Of a stretch of DNA of 64,000 bases, positions 33,616 to 42,376 are shown in pieces. Within the stretch, counting starts at the first letter, position 1, and each line of letters starts with the position of its first letter. The translations under genes and the position numbers were made by a program. Origin of the DNA: Actinopolymorpha pittospori (GTDB lineage: Bacteria; Actinomycetota; Actinomycetes; Propionibacteriales; Actinopolymorphaceae). The notes below the pieces were generated by a model that was not told the DNA's origin, did no database searches, and was given only the letters and a program-made list of their open reading frames with translations. The stretch is from contig NZ_JADBEM010000001.1 of assembly GCF_014873875.1 (NCBI RefSeq), forward strand, positions 8,370,001-8,434,000, written 5' to 3'.

Positions 33616-33981
33616 TCAGGCACTGCCGGTCTTCGGTGCGTTGCGGACCAGGGTTGTGTCACCTGTGCCCTGGTCGGTGCCGCCTGGATCCTGCTCCTCG
33701 ACGTAGCGCCGAAGATCTGTGAGGTCGATCGGGGTTCGCGCACGCAGGGCGCGCGTGAACGCCCGTCGGCGCTCAGCGAGTCCGAGACACTCTCGCGTGG
33801 GATGCAGATGCGCCCCACGTCCCGGCGCGTGGCCGGAGACGTCCGCGACCAACCACGCCGTGGCTTCGTCGCGAGCGAGGACGACCCGGAGCAGGTCAGA
33901 CTTTGCCGTACGTAGCCGACAACCGACACACGTCCGCACCACGTGCCGACGTGTGTGTGACTCCCGACCCGTACGACCCAC
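33616..33981 (-). CDS. ylxR: YlxR family RNA-binding protein
   Basis: A protein of about 121 residues with the YlxR signature RTCVGCR, then LLRVVLARD, GRGAHLHPTRECLGLAERRRAF. YlxR (RnpM in Bacillus) binds RNase P RNA and modulates it. The start is uncertain: GTG at 33981 stands 8 bases after a TACACT -10 box (leaderless); GTG at 33942 would give 108 residues and lies closer to the conserved block. Neither has a ribosome-binding site. It is followed by infB after 131 bases. Confidence 0.85.
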   Translation of the reverse strand: MGRTGRESHTRRHVVRTCVGCRLRTAKSDLLRVVLARDEATAWLVADVSGHAPGRGAHLHPTRECLGLAERRRAFTRALRARTPIDLTDLRRYVEEQDPGGTDQGTGDTTLVRNAPKTGSA

Positions 33982-34282
33982 CTCGTGAGAGTGTACCCAG
34001 ACCGCCTGACTCGGCGGGCGCTGGATCTGTTCATCCGGATGACGGAACTGTGCCGTTTCGGGTGCTGATCCGGCGACCTGCCTGGTCACAGGCGACTCAG
34101 AAGTCTTCGTACCAGTTTGGGCACGTCCGGCGCGCGGCCGGGAAGTGTCCAGCATGCGGTTGGCCACGCCAGACACCCACACTCCCTCGGTTGGACAACA
34201 AACGGACAGGTCTGGGTCTTCCCGGCTGGTCCGGCTTCGTCCCGGCCGGGACGCGAGGCCGCTCCAGGCGGTCTGGCCGCCG
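33982..34282. other. intergenic region between nusA and ylxR
   Basis: About 300 bases without a recognised gene. On the minus strand TACACT (33995-33990) could be the -10 box of ylxR-infB. A 16-base perfect palindrome CGTCCCGGCCGGGACG (34238-34253) lies 30 bases after the nusA stop and may slow or stop transcription. The ylxR frame is open up to 34182 but that part shows no conserved sequence. Confidence 0.5.
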
Positions 34283-35347
34283 CTACTCCTGCGGCGTCGG
34301 CTGCGAACCGACGTCGCTGCCGGCGTCCTGCGCCGCGGGCGTGTCGGACCCGCCCGGTTGGTCGGCCTCCGCCGCCGGAGCCGGCGCGGTGTCGGACCTG
34401 ATGTCGATGCGCCAGCCGGTGAGGCGCGCCGCGAGGCGGGCGTTCTGGCCCTCCCTGCCGATCGCGAGCGAGAGCTGGTAGTCGGGAACGATCACCCGAG
34501 CCGACCGCGCCGCGGCGTCGACGACCTCCACCTGGCGTACCCGCGCGGGTGACAGCGCCTGCTTGACGTACTCGGCCGGGTCCTCCGACCAGTCGACGAT
34601 GTCGATCTTCTCCCCGTGCAGCTCGTTCATCACGTTGCGCACGCGGCTACCGACCGGGCCGATGCACGCGCCCTTCGCGTTGACCGAGGAGTTGGTGGAG
34701 TAGACGGCCACCTTGGTGCGGTGACCCGCCTCCCGCGCGATGCCGGCGATCTCGACGGTGCCGTCGGCGATCTCGGGGACCTCCAGCGCAAAGAGCTTCT
34801 TGACGAGGTTGGGGTGGGTTCGGGACAGGGTGATCTGCGGGCCGCGGAACCCCTTGCGGACGGCCACCACGAAGCACTTGATGCGGTCGCCGTGGTTGTA
34901 ACGCTCACCGGGGACCTGTTCCTGCGGCGGGAGCACCCCTTCGACCCGGCCGAGGCTGACGTAGACCAGCCGCGGGTCCTTGCCCTGCTGGATCACGCCG
35001 GAGACGATGTCGCCTTCCTTGCCGACGAACTCACCGAACATGTGGTCTTCCTCGGCGTCGCGCAGCCGCTGCAGGATGACCTGCTTGGCCGTCGTCGCCG
35101 CGATCCGACCGAATCCGGTGGGGGTGTCGTCCCACTCCCGGGAGGCGTTGCCCTCCTCGTCGAGTTCCCGCGCCAGGACCGTCACGTGGCCGGTACGCCG
35201 GTCGAGTTCGACCCGGGCGTGGGAGTGTGCGCCCTCCGTGCGCTGGTAGGCGATCAGCAGCGCCTGCTCGATCGCCTCGCAGACAGCCTCCAGGGGGATG
35301 TCCTTCTCGCGCTCGAGAGCGCGCAGGACCGCCATGTCGATGTCCAT
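34283..35347 (-). CDS. nusA: transcription termination/antitermination factor NusA
   Basis: A 354-residue NusA. The N-terminal RNA-polymerase-binding domain (MAVLRALEREKDIPLEAVCEAIEQAL) is followed by an S1 domain and two KH domains; conserved blocks are GACIGPVGSRVRNVMNEL and REGQNARLAARLTGW. It lacks the C-terminal acidic repeats of the E. coli protein, as usual in actinobacteria. The ATG at 35347 is 4 bases after the rimP stop, so the two are coupled. Confidence 0.96.
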   Translation of the reverse strand: MDIDMAVLRALEREKDIPLEAVCEAIEQALLIAYQRTEGAHSHARVELDRRTGHVTVLARELDEEGNASREWDDTPTGFGRIAATTAKQVILQRLRDAEEDHMFGEFVGKEGDIVSGVIQQGKDPRLVYVSLGRVEGVLPPQEQVPGERYNHGDRIKCFVVAVRKGFRGPQITLSRTHPNLVKKLFALEVPEIADGTVEIAGIAREAGHRTKVAVYSTNSSVNAKGACIGPVGSRVRNVMNELHGEKIDIVDWSEDPAEYVKQALSPARVRQVEVVDAAARSARVIVPDYQLSLAIGREGQNARLAARLTGWRIDIRSDTAPAPAAEADQPGGSDTPAAQDAGSDVGSQPTPQE

Positions 35348-35351
35348 GGGC

Positions 35352-35942
35352 TTACCCCTTCTCGTCTGCGTCGTCGTCTGGGTGGGCTGCGTCGTCCGGG
35401 TCGTCCAGGTCGGGTCCGTCCGCGTCGTCCCCGTCGTCTTCGGCGTCCGCGTCGCCTTCGGCGTCCGCGTCGACTGGTGTGATCTTGCTGAACTCCACCT
35501 GGACCCGGGCCTTGGCGACGCCGGCGTAGTCGACCCGGTGCTGGACCCCGTCGGCGTCGAGGTCGACGCCACTCTCGTCGGCGGCGGTCACCCGGCCAAG
35601 GAGTTGGCTGCCGTCGAGCTGGACGATCTTGACGAGGCGCCCGATGTTGCGCCGCCAGTGCCGCGGCTCGGTGAGGGGCCGGTCGACCCCGCGGGAGGTC
35701 ACCTCGAGGGTGTAGGAACCCGCGCCCATGACGTCGCTCGCGTCGAGGACCTTGGCCACGGCGCGGGACGTGTCGGCCAACTGGTCGAGGGTGACCCCGT
35801 CGTCGGCGTCCACGACGATCCGCAGGACCGTACGCCTGCCCGCGGGGGTGAGATCGACGGACTCCAGATCGAGGCCCGCATCGGCGAGAACCGGCGCGAG
35901 GAGGTCGGCCACCTGGTCACGAGCAGCAGAGCCGCTTGGCAC
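35352..35942 (-). CDS. rimP: ribosome maturation factor RimP
   Basis: A 196-residue RimP for 30S assembly. The family blocks are APVLADAGLDLESVDL, GVTLDQLADTSRAVAKVLD, YTLEVTSRGVDRPL and RHWRRNIGRLV. GTG at 35942 has GGAGG 5 bases upstream; the longer open frame upstream is not conserved. The last about 35 residues are almost only Asp, Glu, Ala and Gly, an acidic tail like that of RbfA in this window. It starts the rimP-nusA unit. Confidence 0.94.
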   Translation of the reverse strand: MPSGSAARDQVADLLAPVLADAGLDLESVDLTPAGRRTVLRIVVDADDGVTLDQLADTSRAVAKVLDASDVMGAGSYTLEVTSRGVDRPLTEPRHWRRNIGRLVKIVQLDGSQLLGRVTAADESGVDLDADGVQHRVDYAGVAKARVQVEFSKITPVDADAEGDADAEDDGDDADGPDLDDPDDAAHPDDDADEKG

Positions 35943-36386
35943 GGGTGCCTCCCCTCTCTCCAGTTGTACGGACGGTGCTGGTGTCTGCCCAGAGCCGCGG
36001 TCCGGACCGGACCCTATCCTTTTGCCCAGGCCCGTGCCCGCCGCGGTCCCGGGACCGGCCCGCCACGAAACACTGGCGCGAACTGGTCCGGATGCGCGGC
36101 ACGGCGTGGCCACCTTCGGCCCCGCCTCAGCGAGGTCAGAGTACCCGCCGCGGGAAATGCCCTTCAAACGGCGGCGCGGCGTGGCGGCCGGTCGGTGAAC
36201 GACGGACCGCCGCGGTCTGGTCGAGGACCCGTTCGAGGGCGGGGCCGGAGCCTTCGGCAACCTGCGCCGGGTGACCGCGGCTCGTCCAAGCCGGGACGAT
36301 TCCAGCGATCCCCCCGAAAGCCGTGGACGAATTCGCCGAGACCCAGAAGAGCCACGTATCACTCGTTGGAGTCGAACTCGCTCGGG

Positions 36387-36392
36387 TAACGT
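36387..36392 (+). promoter_or_regulatory. leaderless promoter of the ferritin-like pair
   Basis: TAACGT ends 7 bases before the GTG at 36400, and TTGGAG (36366-36371) stands 15 bases before it as a fair -35. There is no ribosome-binding site in between, so a leaderless mRNA is likely. Confidence 0.5.
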
Positions 36393-36399
36393 CCCGCAC

Positions 36400-36996
36400 G
36401 TGAATGCGTCCACGAGCGGGCTGCCGCCGCTGCCCTTCGGCGGTGCACCGACCCGCCGCCGCGTCCTGCGGACAGCCCTCGGGCTCGGCGCGCTGAGCCT
36501 CCCGGCGGGCCTGCTCGCCGGCTGCACGGGCGACGACGAGCCCGGCGCGGCCGACGACGAGCGGATGCCGCGATCCACGCCGAGTCCGACGCCGACGCCC
36601 GACCCCGACCTTCCGCTGCTGTCCGCGGCGCTGGAGTCCGAGCGGGCACTCCTCGCGACCTACGCCGCGACGACCGCCCAGCACCCGGACCTGCGCGACC
36701 AACTCCGGGCCTACGTCCAACGACACGAGCAACACCTCGCCGCGCTCACCGCGATGACGCGCACCGCCGGGGCTCCGACCGCTCGCGTCGCGAGCAGCCC
36801 GACGCCGACGCAGACGCAGGTGCCGTCGTCTCCCGGCGAGGCCATGGCGGCCCTTCTCACCCTGGAGCGGGCCGCGACCACGGGCCGCCGCCGCGACACG
36901 CAGACGGTTCGCGGATCGGAGTACGCCCGGATCCTCGCCTCGATCGCGGCCTGCGAGGGGACCCATGTCACGGCGTTCGAAGGGGAGTCCTCGTGA
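36400..36996 (+). CDS. Tat-exported lipoprotein with ferritin-like helices
   Basis: A 198-residue protein with a twin-arginine signal (TRRRVLRTALGLGALSLPAG) ending in the lipobox LLAGC (C42), so it is probably folded in the cytoplasm and anchored outside. After a Pro/Thr linker come helices LLSAALESERALLATYAATT, LRAYVQRHEQHLAALTAM and EYARILASIAACEGTHV, whose spaced Glu/His pattern resembles a four-helix ferritin-like bundle. The next gene (DUF4439) starts inside its last codons. Metal binding is plausible but the site is not certain. Confidence 0.72.
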   Translation: MNASTSGLPPLPFGGAPTRRRVLRTALGLGALSLPAGLLAGCTGDDEPGAADDERMPRSTPSPTPTPDPDLPLLSAALESERALLATYAATTAQHPDLRDQLRAYVQRHEQHLAALTAMTRTAGAPTARVASSPTPTQTQVPSSPGEAMAALLTLERAATTGRRRDTQTVRGSEYARILASIAACEGTHVTAFEGESS

Positions 36997-37526
36997 CGGC
37001 AGAAGGAGTGGCGGGCGGAGTTCGCGCCGAGACGAACGACGCGGGCAGGGAGGTCGCCGGACTGCAAGAGGCCCTTGCCGGAATCCACGCGGCGATCTGG
37101 GGCTACGGCGTCCTCACGCCCTACCTCGACGGTGACGCCCGCGCCCGCGGGCAGCGAAGCTACGACCTCTACCGGACGTTGCGCGAGCAGTTCAACTCGA
37201 TGCTGCGCGCGCGGAAGGTGACCCCGATAGCCGCCGACGCGGGCTACGCCCTGCCGTTCCAGGTGACGGGCAACACCTCCGCGCGCAGGTTGGCCGTGCA
37301 TCTCGAGGGCGGCTGCGCGGGAGTGTTCGCCGACCTGGTGGCGGCAGCGACCAGCGCGGAGACCCGGATGCTCGGCGCCAACCTGCTCCGGGACTGCTCG
37401 GAGCGCCGACTCGACTGGGACGCCGCGCCGCTGGCGTTCCCGGGTGTGGCCGAGAAGCACCCCGGAGCCACGCCGACCGCGACGGACCGACCCGCACCCG
37501 CCACCCCGTCGGACGGGTCCCGGTAG
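36993..37526 (+). CDS. ferritin-like DUF4439 protein
   Basis: A 177-residue protein of the DUF4439 ferritin-like group: LQEALAGIHAAIWGYGVLTPYL, YDLYRTLREQFNSML and LPFQVTGNTSARRLAVHLEGG. GTG start in a GTGA overlap with the preceding lipoprotein gene, so the two products are probably made together. Such pairs beside rimP are common in actinobacteria; the role is unknown. The C-terminal 25 residues are Pro/Thr-rich. Confidence 0.85.
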   Translation: MTAEGVAGGVRAETNDAGREVAGLQEALAGIHAAIWGYGVLTPYLDGDARARGQRSYDLYRTLREQFNSMLRARKVTPIAADAGYALPFQVTGNTSARRLAVHLEGGCAGVFADLVAAATSAETRMLGANLLRDCSERRLDWDAAPLAFPGVAEKHPGATPTATDRPAPATPSDGSR

Positions 37527-37570
37527 GGCCTGTCCGACGGAACCACGCGAGCTACGCGGCGTCGGCGCGC

Positions 37571-39484
37571 TCAGCCGCCCAGGTGAAGCCGGACGAGGGC
37601 GTAGAACGTGTGCGCGTCGACGATCTCCAGGGCCGCGTCGGGCACCCGCCCACGGACGGCGGCGACGATGTCGCGGTGCCAACTCGGCGTGGCCAGGATG
37701 GTCCTGATGCTGTGGAACTCTGGTTCGGGAGGCGGCCCCGCCAGGTCGCCGTCAAGCGCGGCTTGCAGGGCCTGGGACGCCGTGGCGACGTCGGCGCGTG
37801 GAAGGTCGGGGCCCATCCGGACGTACGGCGTCTGCCCGACCATGCCTTCCGGGTCGACCTTCTGCGCGGCGAACCCGTCGGGTGAGAAGTCGGCGTAGGC
37901 GCGCATCGTCGCCTCGTCCATGCCGGGTGCGTAGCCGTCGATCACGAACCCCGTCACGGTGAGGTCCCACCGACTGTAGTGCGGCCGGCAGTGTTCGCGC
38001 CACGCGTCCACCCCGGAGGGCAGCCCGGAGAACTCGCGCGGTTCGGCGAGCATTCCGGGGTTGATGTAGCCGGCACCGCTGTCGCCGGCGACGAACGTGT
38101 CGTTCGGGGTCGCCGTCCGACGGGCTCGCTCCAGCGCGACCGGGATCCGGGCGGCGAGGTTGGGGTTGAACGCCCAGTTGAGCGGGATGCTGCCCCGGCC
38201 GGGGTCGTCCCAGAGGTACGGCATCACCTGGTAGAGCCAGGCCGCGGAGTCGTAGTCACCGACGTAGAACGTGACGTACCTGCGCGGGACGAGCGTCCCG
38301 TCGGGGTCGACGTAGCCACGTGCCCGCAACTCCTCCACGTCGGGTCGCGGACGTTGCGGGTAGGTCCTGCGCAGCGGCGCGTGCCGCAGCACCGACGCGT
38401 TGGCCATCGCGTCGAGGTTCTCGGCGTCGGCGTCGAGGTAGGCGTTGAACGCCGAGGCGACCTGGACGAACCTCCACTCGGTCGCGACGGGCTCGTGGTG
38501 GCCGCCGGCGACGGTCGTGTATTTGTAACCCCAGGGGACGAATCCGTGGATGGGCACCATGCCGTGCCGAGCGCGCTCATAGGCGGCGTGCAGGATCTCC
38601 TCCAGCACGCGTTGGTCGGTCCCCGTCGGCTGCTCGGGGTCGTCGACCGGAGTCTCGTCGTCCCACGGCAGCAGGTCGAAGAAGAAGCCGCGGTTGCTGA
38701 CGAGATAGTCGTGGTTGGTGAGCAGGCTCTGCTGCAACTTCCCCTGCGGGTCGGCCAGCCAGTGGGCGTCGAGGTAGTAGCCGAGGTCGGCGCTCGAACG
38801 CCCGGTCCGCAGATACCGCTCCACGGCCCACACGTAGGCGTCGCACTTCGCGCTACCGGTCGACTGGCGGCGGGTGCCGGGGATCGTGCCCGTCCCGGTG
38901 AACAGCGGAGTGCCGTCCTCGTGGACCAGGCGTACGACCGGCGGCAGACGCAGTGGTCCGGCGACACCGATGTAGGTGCGGTAGAGCGAACCGGGCGAGA
39001 GGTCGTGGCGAACGGCGACGAGATCCTGGGCGCCCGCCACGGTGGAGGCGACGTTGGAGGTGGCGGGGACGTTGCGGTCCCAGACGACGGCGCCCCGCAG
39101 CAGCGGCCGGAACGTCGACACCAGGTCGTCGAGGGTCTGGAGAACCCGCAGCGGCCGGTCGGCGAGGAAGCCGTCCTCGCCCCGGATCTCGCTGAGCCAG
39201 TAGTCGTCGACGTCGATGGATCCGAACTCGCTGTGGTCGACGAAGTGGACGTAGAGCCGGGGCAAGGAGCGGTTGACGATGCCCTGCAGGGTCGCCACGA
39301 AGTGCAGCTCGTCATAGGCCCGGGCCGCCTGCGCGGGCTGGGTCAGGTCGAGTCGGTAGAGGTGGGCCAGATCGTAGAAGTACAGCGGTTCGGTCGCCGC
39401 CCGCGCACCCGAGGGTTCCAGCGCGAACGCGCCGACGCCAGCCGCGAGCCCGCCCAGGAAACCGCGTCGGTCGATCTCGGCCAT
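37571..39484 (-). CDS. Tat-secreted GxGYxYP-domain protein
   Basis: A 637-residue secreted protein. The N-terminus has RRGFLGGLAAGVGAFAL, a twin-arginine signal. The name-giving motif appears as SGAGYINPG, with Asn in place of the second Tyr. N-terminal sequence (LYFYDLAHLYR, DELHFVATLQGIVNR) matches the GxGYxYP N-terminal region. These proteins are thought to be carbohydrate-active or carbohydrate-binding because of their gene contexts, but no activity is known for certain. GGGGAGG lies 4 bases before the ATG. It ends 44 bases from the convergent DUF4439 gene. Confidence 0.85.
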   Translation of the reverse strand: MAEIDRRGFLGGLAAGVGAFALEPSGARAATEPLYFYDLAHLYRLDLTQPAQAARAYDELHFVATLQGIVNRSLPRLYVHFVDHSEFGSIDVDDYWLSEIRGEDGFLADRPLRVLQTLDDLVSTFRPLLRGAVVWDRNVPATSNVASTVAGAQDLVAVRHDLSPGSLYRTYIGVAGPLRLPPVVRLVHEDGTPLFTGTGTIPGTRRQSTGSAKCDAYVWAVERYLRTGRSSADLGYYLDAHWLADPQGKLQQSLLTNHDYLVSNRGFFFDLLPWDDETPVDDPEQPTGTDQRVLEEILHAAYERARHGMVPIHGFVPWGYKYTTVAGGHHEPVATEWRFVQVASAFNAYLDADAENLDAMANASVLRHAPLRRTYPQRPRPDVEELRARGYVDPDGTLVPRRYVTFYVGDYDSAAWLYQVMPYLWDDPGRGSIPLNWAFNPNLAARIPVALERARRTATPNDTFVAGDSGAGYINPGMLAEPREFSGLPSGVDAWREHCRPHYSRWDLTVTGFVIDGYAPGMDEATMRAYADFSPDGFAAQKVDPEGMVGQTPYVRMGPDLPRADVATASQALQAALDGDLAGPPPEPEFHSIRTILATPSWHRDIVAAVRGRVPDAALEIVDAHTFYALVRLHLGG

Positions 39485-39603
39485 GGTTCCTCCCCCGTGT
39501 GGTGATCACCGCCATCGCCATGGCATCGCGTCACGGGTGGAGGGTCAACACCGCGGACCGCTTCCGGTAGGCCGACTCGGGCGCCGGTGCGTCGGTCCTC
39601 GCG

Positions 39604-40314
39604 TCAGGCACGCCACCGGTCGACGAGTGGGAGCAGGTCGGCCAGGCGCTCGACGACTGCGTCGGGCTCACCCAGGGTGTGGCCGAGCTGGCCCGCCGGG
39701 ATCTGGCTGTGGGGAACGTGCACCGCCCGCATGCCCGCCGACCGCGCGCCGTGGATGTCGTCGAAGAGTCGGTCGCCGACGAAGACGCAGTGTCGTGGTT
39801 GTTCGACCCGCACCGCTCTCATCGCGGCGAGGAACGCCTCCGGATGTGGCTTGGTGTGGGCGATCTCGCTGGTGTAGACGGCGCCGTCGATCAGGTCGAG
39901 CAGGCCGTCCCTGCGGAAGACGAGCTCGTGATCGTCGCGGGGCCAGATCGTGTTGGAGAGCACGCCCACCCTGATCCCCCGCTCGCGCAGAGCGACCAAC
40001 AGCGGACCGGCCTCGGGATCGCTTCGGGTGTGCGGCTCCCACCACGTCCGAAACGCCGCCACACCACGCAGATGGGCGGGTCCGGACGGCTCCAGGCCGG
40101 CGGCGCGGACGATCGTCTCGAACGTCGTCGCGAGCTGCTTGTCGCGGGCCAACCGCCACGCCTCGTCCTCGGCCGCGAGGAGCGCGGCGGCAACAGAGTC
40201 GTCGTGAGTGGGGTCGTAGGCCCGCGCGTAGCTGCGCCACTGGTCGTGCAGGTCGACCGTGTGCCAGGGGGTCAGCGTGCCGCCCCAGTCGAAGATCACC
40301 GCGTCCACCGTCAT
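39604..40314 (-). CDS. HAD family hydrolase
   Basis: A 236-residue HAD-superfamily subclass IA phosphatase-like protein. Motif I is VIFDWGGTLT, where the second aspartate is replaced by Gly as in a known subgroup; motif II is VGVLSNT; motif III lysine lies in HTKPHPEAF; motif IV is VFVGDRLFDDIHGA. The start at 40314 has AGGA 8 bases before; an ATG three codons upstream is possible. The substrate is unknown. Confidence 0.88.
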   Translation of the reverse strand: MTVDAVIFDWGGTLTPWHTVDLHDQWRSYARAYDPTHDDSVAAALLAAEDEAWRLARDKQLATTFETIVRAAGLEPSGPAHLRGVAAFRTWWEPHTRSDPEAGPLLVALRERGIRVGVLSNTIWPRDDHELVFRRDGLLDLIDGAVYTSEIAHTKPHPEAFLAAMRAVRVEQPRHCVFVGDRLFDDIHGARSAGMRAVHVPHSQIPAGQLGHTLGEPDAVVERLADLLPLVDRWRA

Positions 40315-40644
40315 GGCCGTCATCCTGCCAAGCCGCACCGACACCCCTCGTCAACGAGGGCCTGCTCTGCCGACGCCACCCTGTCGACGCAACCCGGTCG
40401 ACGCCACCCGGTGTGGGCCGGACGACGTGCGTCCACGCGCCTGCTCGCCCGGGGACCGGCGCCGCGGGCACGCCTGGCCGAATCCGGACCAGACACACCT
40501 CGACGCCGGTCGCTCTCGCCGCGTCACGCGTGTATCGGGCAGGTGAAAACGCCGAAACGAACACAGGCCGCTGCCGTTCACCCCTTGCCACGGCGACGTC
40601 GCGGCCTGTCGAATGTCGCAGGGCTCGGCTGAGAGGACTTTCGC
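40315..40644. other. intergenic region before the dipeptide-transport operon
   Basis: About 330 bases between divergent genes. It contains a small hairpin CCCTCG/CGAGGG with a 4-base loop (40345-40360), three 14-base tandem repeats (40371-40412), and a GAGAGGA ribosome-binding site just before the ATG at 40645. No clear TANNNT box was singled out for either gene. Confidence 0.5.
40371..40412. repeat. three 14-bp tandem repeats
   Basis: CGACGCCACCCTGT, CGACGCAACCCGGT and CGACGCCACCCGGT follow one another without spacer, differing at one or two bases. They lie between the divergent HAD gene and the ABC operon, about 230 bases before the latter. They could be iterated protein-binding sites or a simple repeat. 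Confidence 0.75.
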
Positions 40645-42357
40645 ATGTCGCTGTTCAGCAGTTCGCATGACGCATCCCGACGTTTCGGTCAGCACCTTCC
40701 TGGCCGGTTGCTCGCCTTCACCGTGACGGGTCTGCTCGTCGCCGCCGCGTGCTCTCCGGTGGGAGAGTCGCAGTCGGGCACCGACCCCGGAAAGCCCGCC
40801 GGGAACGCCGACGGGCCCACGCAGAGCGCCGAGCGTCCGCGCAACGTGGGCGAGACCGCCGATCCCGCGCAGGTCAAACAGGGCGGCGAGCTCACGATCG
40901 CCCTTTCCGCGGAGCCCGACCAACTCGACCCGACGCTGTCCCGATCTCTCTACAGCCGCTACGTCTTCGAGTCGACGTGCGAGAAGTTGTACGACGTCGA
41001 CGCGGACGCGCGGGTCGTGCCCCAGCTCGCGACAGCGCTCCCGAGCGTCTCCGACGACGGAAAGACCGTCACCATCACCGTCCGGACCGGCATCAGGTTC
41101 GGGGACGGAACGCCGTTCGACGCCGCCGCGGTGAAGAAGTCGCTCGACCGCGACCTCACCCTGGACACCTCGGCCCGCAAGAGCGAACTCGGCCCGATCA
41201 CGAAGGTCGACGCACCCGACGACAAGACGGTCGTCATCCACCTGGCGACGCCGTTCGCTCCCCTCACCGCGGCGCTCGCCGACCGGGCCGGCATGGTGAT
41301 GAGCCCGGCCGCCCTCGACAAGCTCGGCGACAAGTTCTCCACCGCGCCCGTCTGTGTCGGCGCGTTCAAGGTGGTGAAGCGGGTGCCGCAGAACTCCATC
41401 GAGCTGGCCAAGGACCCCAACTACTACAACGCGGACAAGGTGCACCTGGACCGCATCGTCTACCGCATCATCACCGACGCGAGCATCCGGGCGGCCAACC
41501 TCCGCTCCGGTGACGCGCAGGTGGCCGACAGCGTCTCGACGCAGGACGTCGACGCCCTGTCCAAGGAGCAGGGCGTCACCCTGCTCGAGTCGGAGAGCCT
41601 CGGCTACCAGGGCCTGACGTTCAACCTCGGCAACGTCGACGGTGTGGGCGAGGATCCCAAGCCGATCGACCGGCCGAGCGCCAAGGATCCGCGCGTACGC
41701 AAGGCGTTCGAGTACGCCATCGACCGCGAGGCACTGGTGAAGACCATCTTCGCCAACATCTACTCCGTGGCCTGCTCGCCCATCTCCCCCGCCACCGAAT
41801 ACACCACGCCGCAGGCGCAGAAGTGCGCACCGCACGACCCGGAGAAGGCGAAGGAACTCCTCCAGCAGGCCGGGGTGAAGACGCCGTACCGCATCGAGAT
41901 GCTCGCGTCCAACACTCCTGACTCCCTGCGGATCGCGCAGGCGATCCAGTCGATGGTGAAGTCCGGCGGCTTCGACCTGGTGATCTCGCCGGTCGAGTAC
42001 TCCACCCTGCTGGACCAGCAGGACCGCGGCGACTTCGAACTGCTCGCGCTCGGCTGGTCCGGGCGGATCGACCCGGACGCCAACCTCACGAACTTCGTGG
42101 GTACGAAGGCCAGCCAGAACGTCGCGGGCTTCTCCGACCCGACCCTGGACGACCTGCTGACCCAGGCACGACAGGCACAGGACACCAAGGAACGCGCGGG
42201 CCTCTACGGCCAGGCGGTCGAGAAACTGCAGGAGCAGAACCCGCTGATCTACCTCTACCGCACCCGTAACCTCACCGGTGTCGCGGACGCGGTCAAGGGC
42301 GTTCAGGTCTTCCCCGACGGCGTTCTCCGGGTGTCCCGCGCCGGGTTGGCGAAGTGA
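40645..42357 (+). CDS. ABC transporter substrate-binding lipoprotein (dipeptide/oligopeptide type)
   Basis: A 570-residue family 5 solute-binding protein. The signal peptide ends in the lipobox LLVAAAC (C36), so it is anchored to the membrane outside. The mature part starts with a disordered linker and then GGELTIALSAEPDQLDPTLS, typical of DppA/OppA proteins; VRKAFEYAIDREALVK and LALGWSGRIDPDANL are conserved blocks. GAGAGGA precedes the ATG. First gene of a six-gene operon. A peptide or gamma-glutamyl compound is a likely ligand, judging from the last gene. Confidence 0.93.
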   Translation: MSLFSSSHDASRRFGQHLPGRLLAFTVTGLLVAAACSPVGESQSGTDPGKPAGNADGPTQSAERPRNVGETADPAQVKQGGELTIALSAEPDQLDPTLSRSLYSRYVFESTCEKLYDVDADARVVPQLATALPSVSDDGKTVTITVRTGIRFGDGTPFDAAAVKKSLDRDLTLDTSARKSELGPITKVDAPDDKTVVIHLATPFAPLTAALADRAGMVMSPAALDKLGDKFSTAPVCVGAFKVVKRVPQNSIELAKDPNYYNADKVHLDRIVYRIITDASIRAANLRSGDAQVADSVSTQDVDALSKEQGVTLLESESLGYQGLTFNLGNVDGVGEDPKPIDRPSAKDPRVRKAFEYAIDREALVKTIFANIYSVACSPISPATEYTTPQAQKCAPHDPEKAKELLQQAGVKTPYRIEMLASNTPDSLRIAQAIQSMVKSGGFDLVISPVEYSTLLDQQDRGDFELLALGWSGRIDPDANLTNFVGTKASQNVAGFSDPTLDDLLTQARQAQDTKERAGLYGQAVEKLQEQNPLIYLYRTRNLTGVADAVKGVQVFPDGVLRVSRAGLAK

Positions 42358-42376
42358 CGACCGGCAGCATCCGGCG

